Assembly: GCA_022495005.1 (NCBI GenBank)
Contig: JAGYXB010000658.1
Span: 248,001 to 312,000, forward strand
Direction of reading: 5' to 3'
Source: Rhyacophila brunnea
Lineage: Eukaryota > Arthropoda > Insecta > Trichoptera > Rhyacophilidae
Length of the DNA: 64,000 nt
Below, piece after piece: positions 63,346 through 64,000 of this stretch. Every line of letters starts with the position of its first letter. The first letter of the stretch is position 1. Position numbers and translations under genes: made by a program. The notes under the pieces are model-generated. The model was not told where the DNA came from, searched no databases, and saw only the letters and a list, made by a program, of their open reading frames with translations.

Positions 63346-64000
63346 GTTTATAGCCAGCAATGTTTAACAGAACGTCACAGTAAGTCACTGGCCATCGGAA
63401 GAAAAGACACAGTTGACAATAGCTTGAAAATCGACATCATAGCACCTGCAACCAGTAATATCAACCGTATGATGATACAGCATTCCGAAATAACTATCGA
63501 TGAACAGAACCTCAAATTGGGAATTCAGAAATTATACTTGCCTAAGGTAGTGCGAATTAAGTTGAGAAGAATTACATATTTTCCACGTAACTTTGTTTGC
63601 CATTGTTGTTATGGAGTGTTTGAATCTGAAAATCATCTAAATTGTCACCACGTTTCATGCATAAAATCTCAGCATCCCAATTCATCCAAGTCGCATACGG
63701 ATAAAAAACATCATCAATGCGATGTGTGTTTTAAAAAATTCATACAAATTAGTCACCTCAAAGGACATAAAATGACGCATACGGGTGAAAAACCTCATCA
63801 ATGCGACGTGTGTTTTAAAAAATTCATGCGAACTAATGATCTTAAAGTACACAAAATGATACATTCTGGTGAAAAACTACATCAGTGCGATGTGTGTTTT
63901 AAAAAATTCATGCAAAAGTGTAATCTTAAAGTACATCAAATGACACATACTGGTGAAAAACCACATCAGTGCGATGTTTGTTTAAAATTTTTTCTGCAAA
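63346..64000 (+). CDS. zinc-finger gene F, exon 3 (partial at right edge)
   Basis: Begins VYSQQCLTERHSK after a 122-bp intron and stays open to the window edge (218 codons). Degenerate finger CHCC...HHVSC, then three complete C2H2 fingers (IQISHLKG, MRTNDLKV, MQKCNLKV) and the start of a fourth (CLKFFLQ). As no stop occurs in the visible part, exon 3 could be functional even though exon 1 is damaged. Confidence 0.85.

Overview
This is an AT-rich nuclear window from an insect. A moth or butterfly (Lepidoptera) is my best guess. The evidence is GT-AG introns, many TAGGTACCTA-type motifs, an R1-clade LINE, and an RTE-type LINE tail (WQRTTQDRESW followed by a TCATCATCAT end) of a kind common in Lepidoptera. 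The order is an inference; 'insect' is much safer.

The backbone is a head-to-tail array, all on the + strand, of six paralogous C2H2 zinc-finger genes, called A to F here. Each has the same architecture. Exon 1 has 59 codons and starts MEVKxEIKDE. Exon 2 has 51 codons, starts with ATG immediately after the acceptor and ends in a CAG|gtattt-type donor. Exon 3 carries a conserved linker, one degenerate C2HC finger, then 10 to 22 tandem C2H2 fingers. Both introns are phase 0. A (exons 2 and 3; exon 1 lies before the window), B and C are open, though B has lost its last finger to a nonsense change and C has a new tail. D has an 8-bp deletion that cuts off its last fingers. E is the cleanest copy. 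F has a nonsense codon in exon 1 and runs off the right edge. The first two exons carry about five psi-K-x-E motifs, a possible SUMO-acceptor platform. The products look like nuclear DNA-binding regulators.

Layout: 1-2.3 kb gene A; 2.4-10.4 kb transposon debris (SINE, DDE-transposase relics, an acidic coding tandem repeat, a TIR element, a PIF/Harbinger fragment and MITE, an RTE tail); 10.44-17.19 kb an LTR retrotransposon on the minus strand. That element has a gag frame, one in-frame TGA, then about 620 codons of unrecognised sequence where protease-RT-integrase would be expected. Then follow gene B (17.47-22.8 kb, with an R1-clade LINE remnant in intron 1), gene C (28.5-34.5 kb, with a 2.6-kb TIR element in intron 1), gene D (36.5-43 kb), gene E (47.3-51.6 kb, with a 754-bp TIR element in intron 2) and gene F (59.1 kb to the right edge).

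The repeated unit includes intergenic DNA: a 3' flank with a minus-strand transposase relic and a ~130-bp satellite, plus a conserved ~1.3-kb intergenic block. Paralogous empty sites let several insertions be delimited to the base. Gene F is a mosaic: exon 1 and the first part of intron 1 are B-like, while the rest of intron 1 and exon 2 are C-like, with a junction near 60,258. The array therefore shows unequal exchange, finger-block duplication and decay together, as expected of a rapidly evolving zinc-finger cluster.
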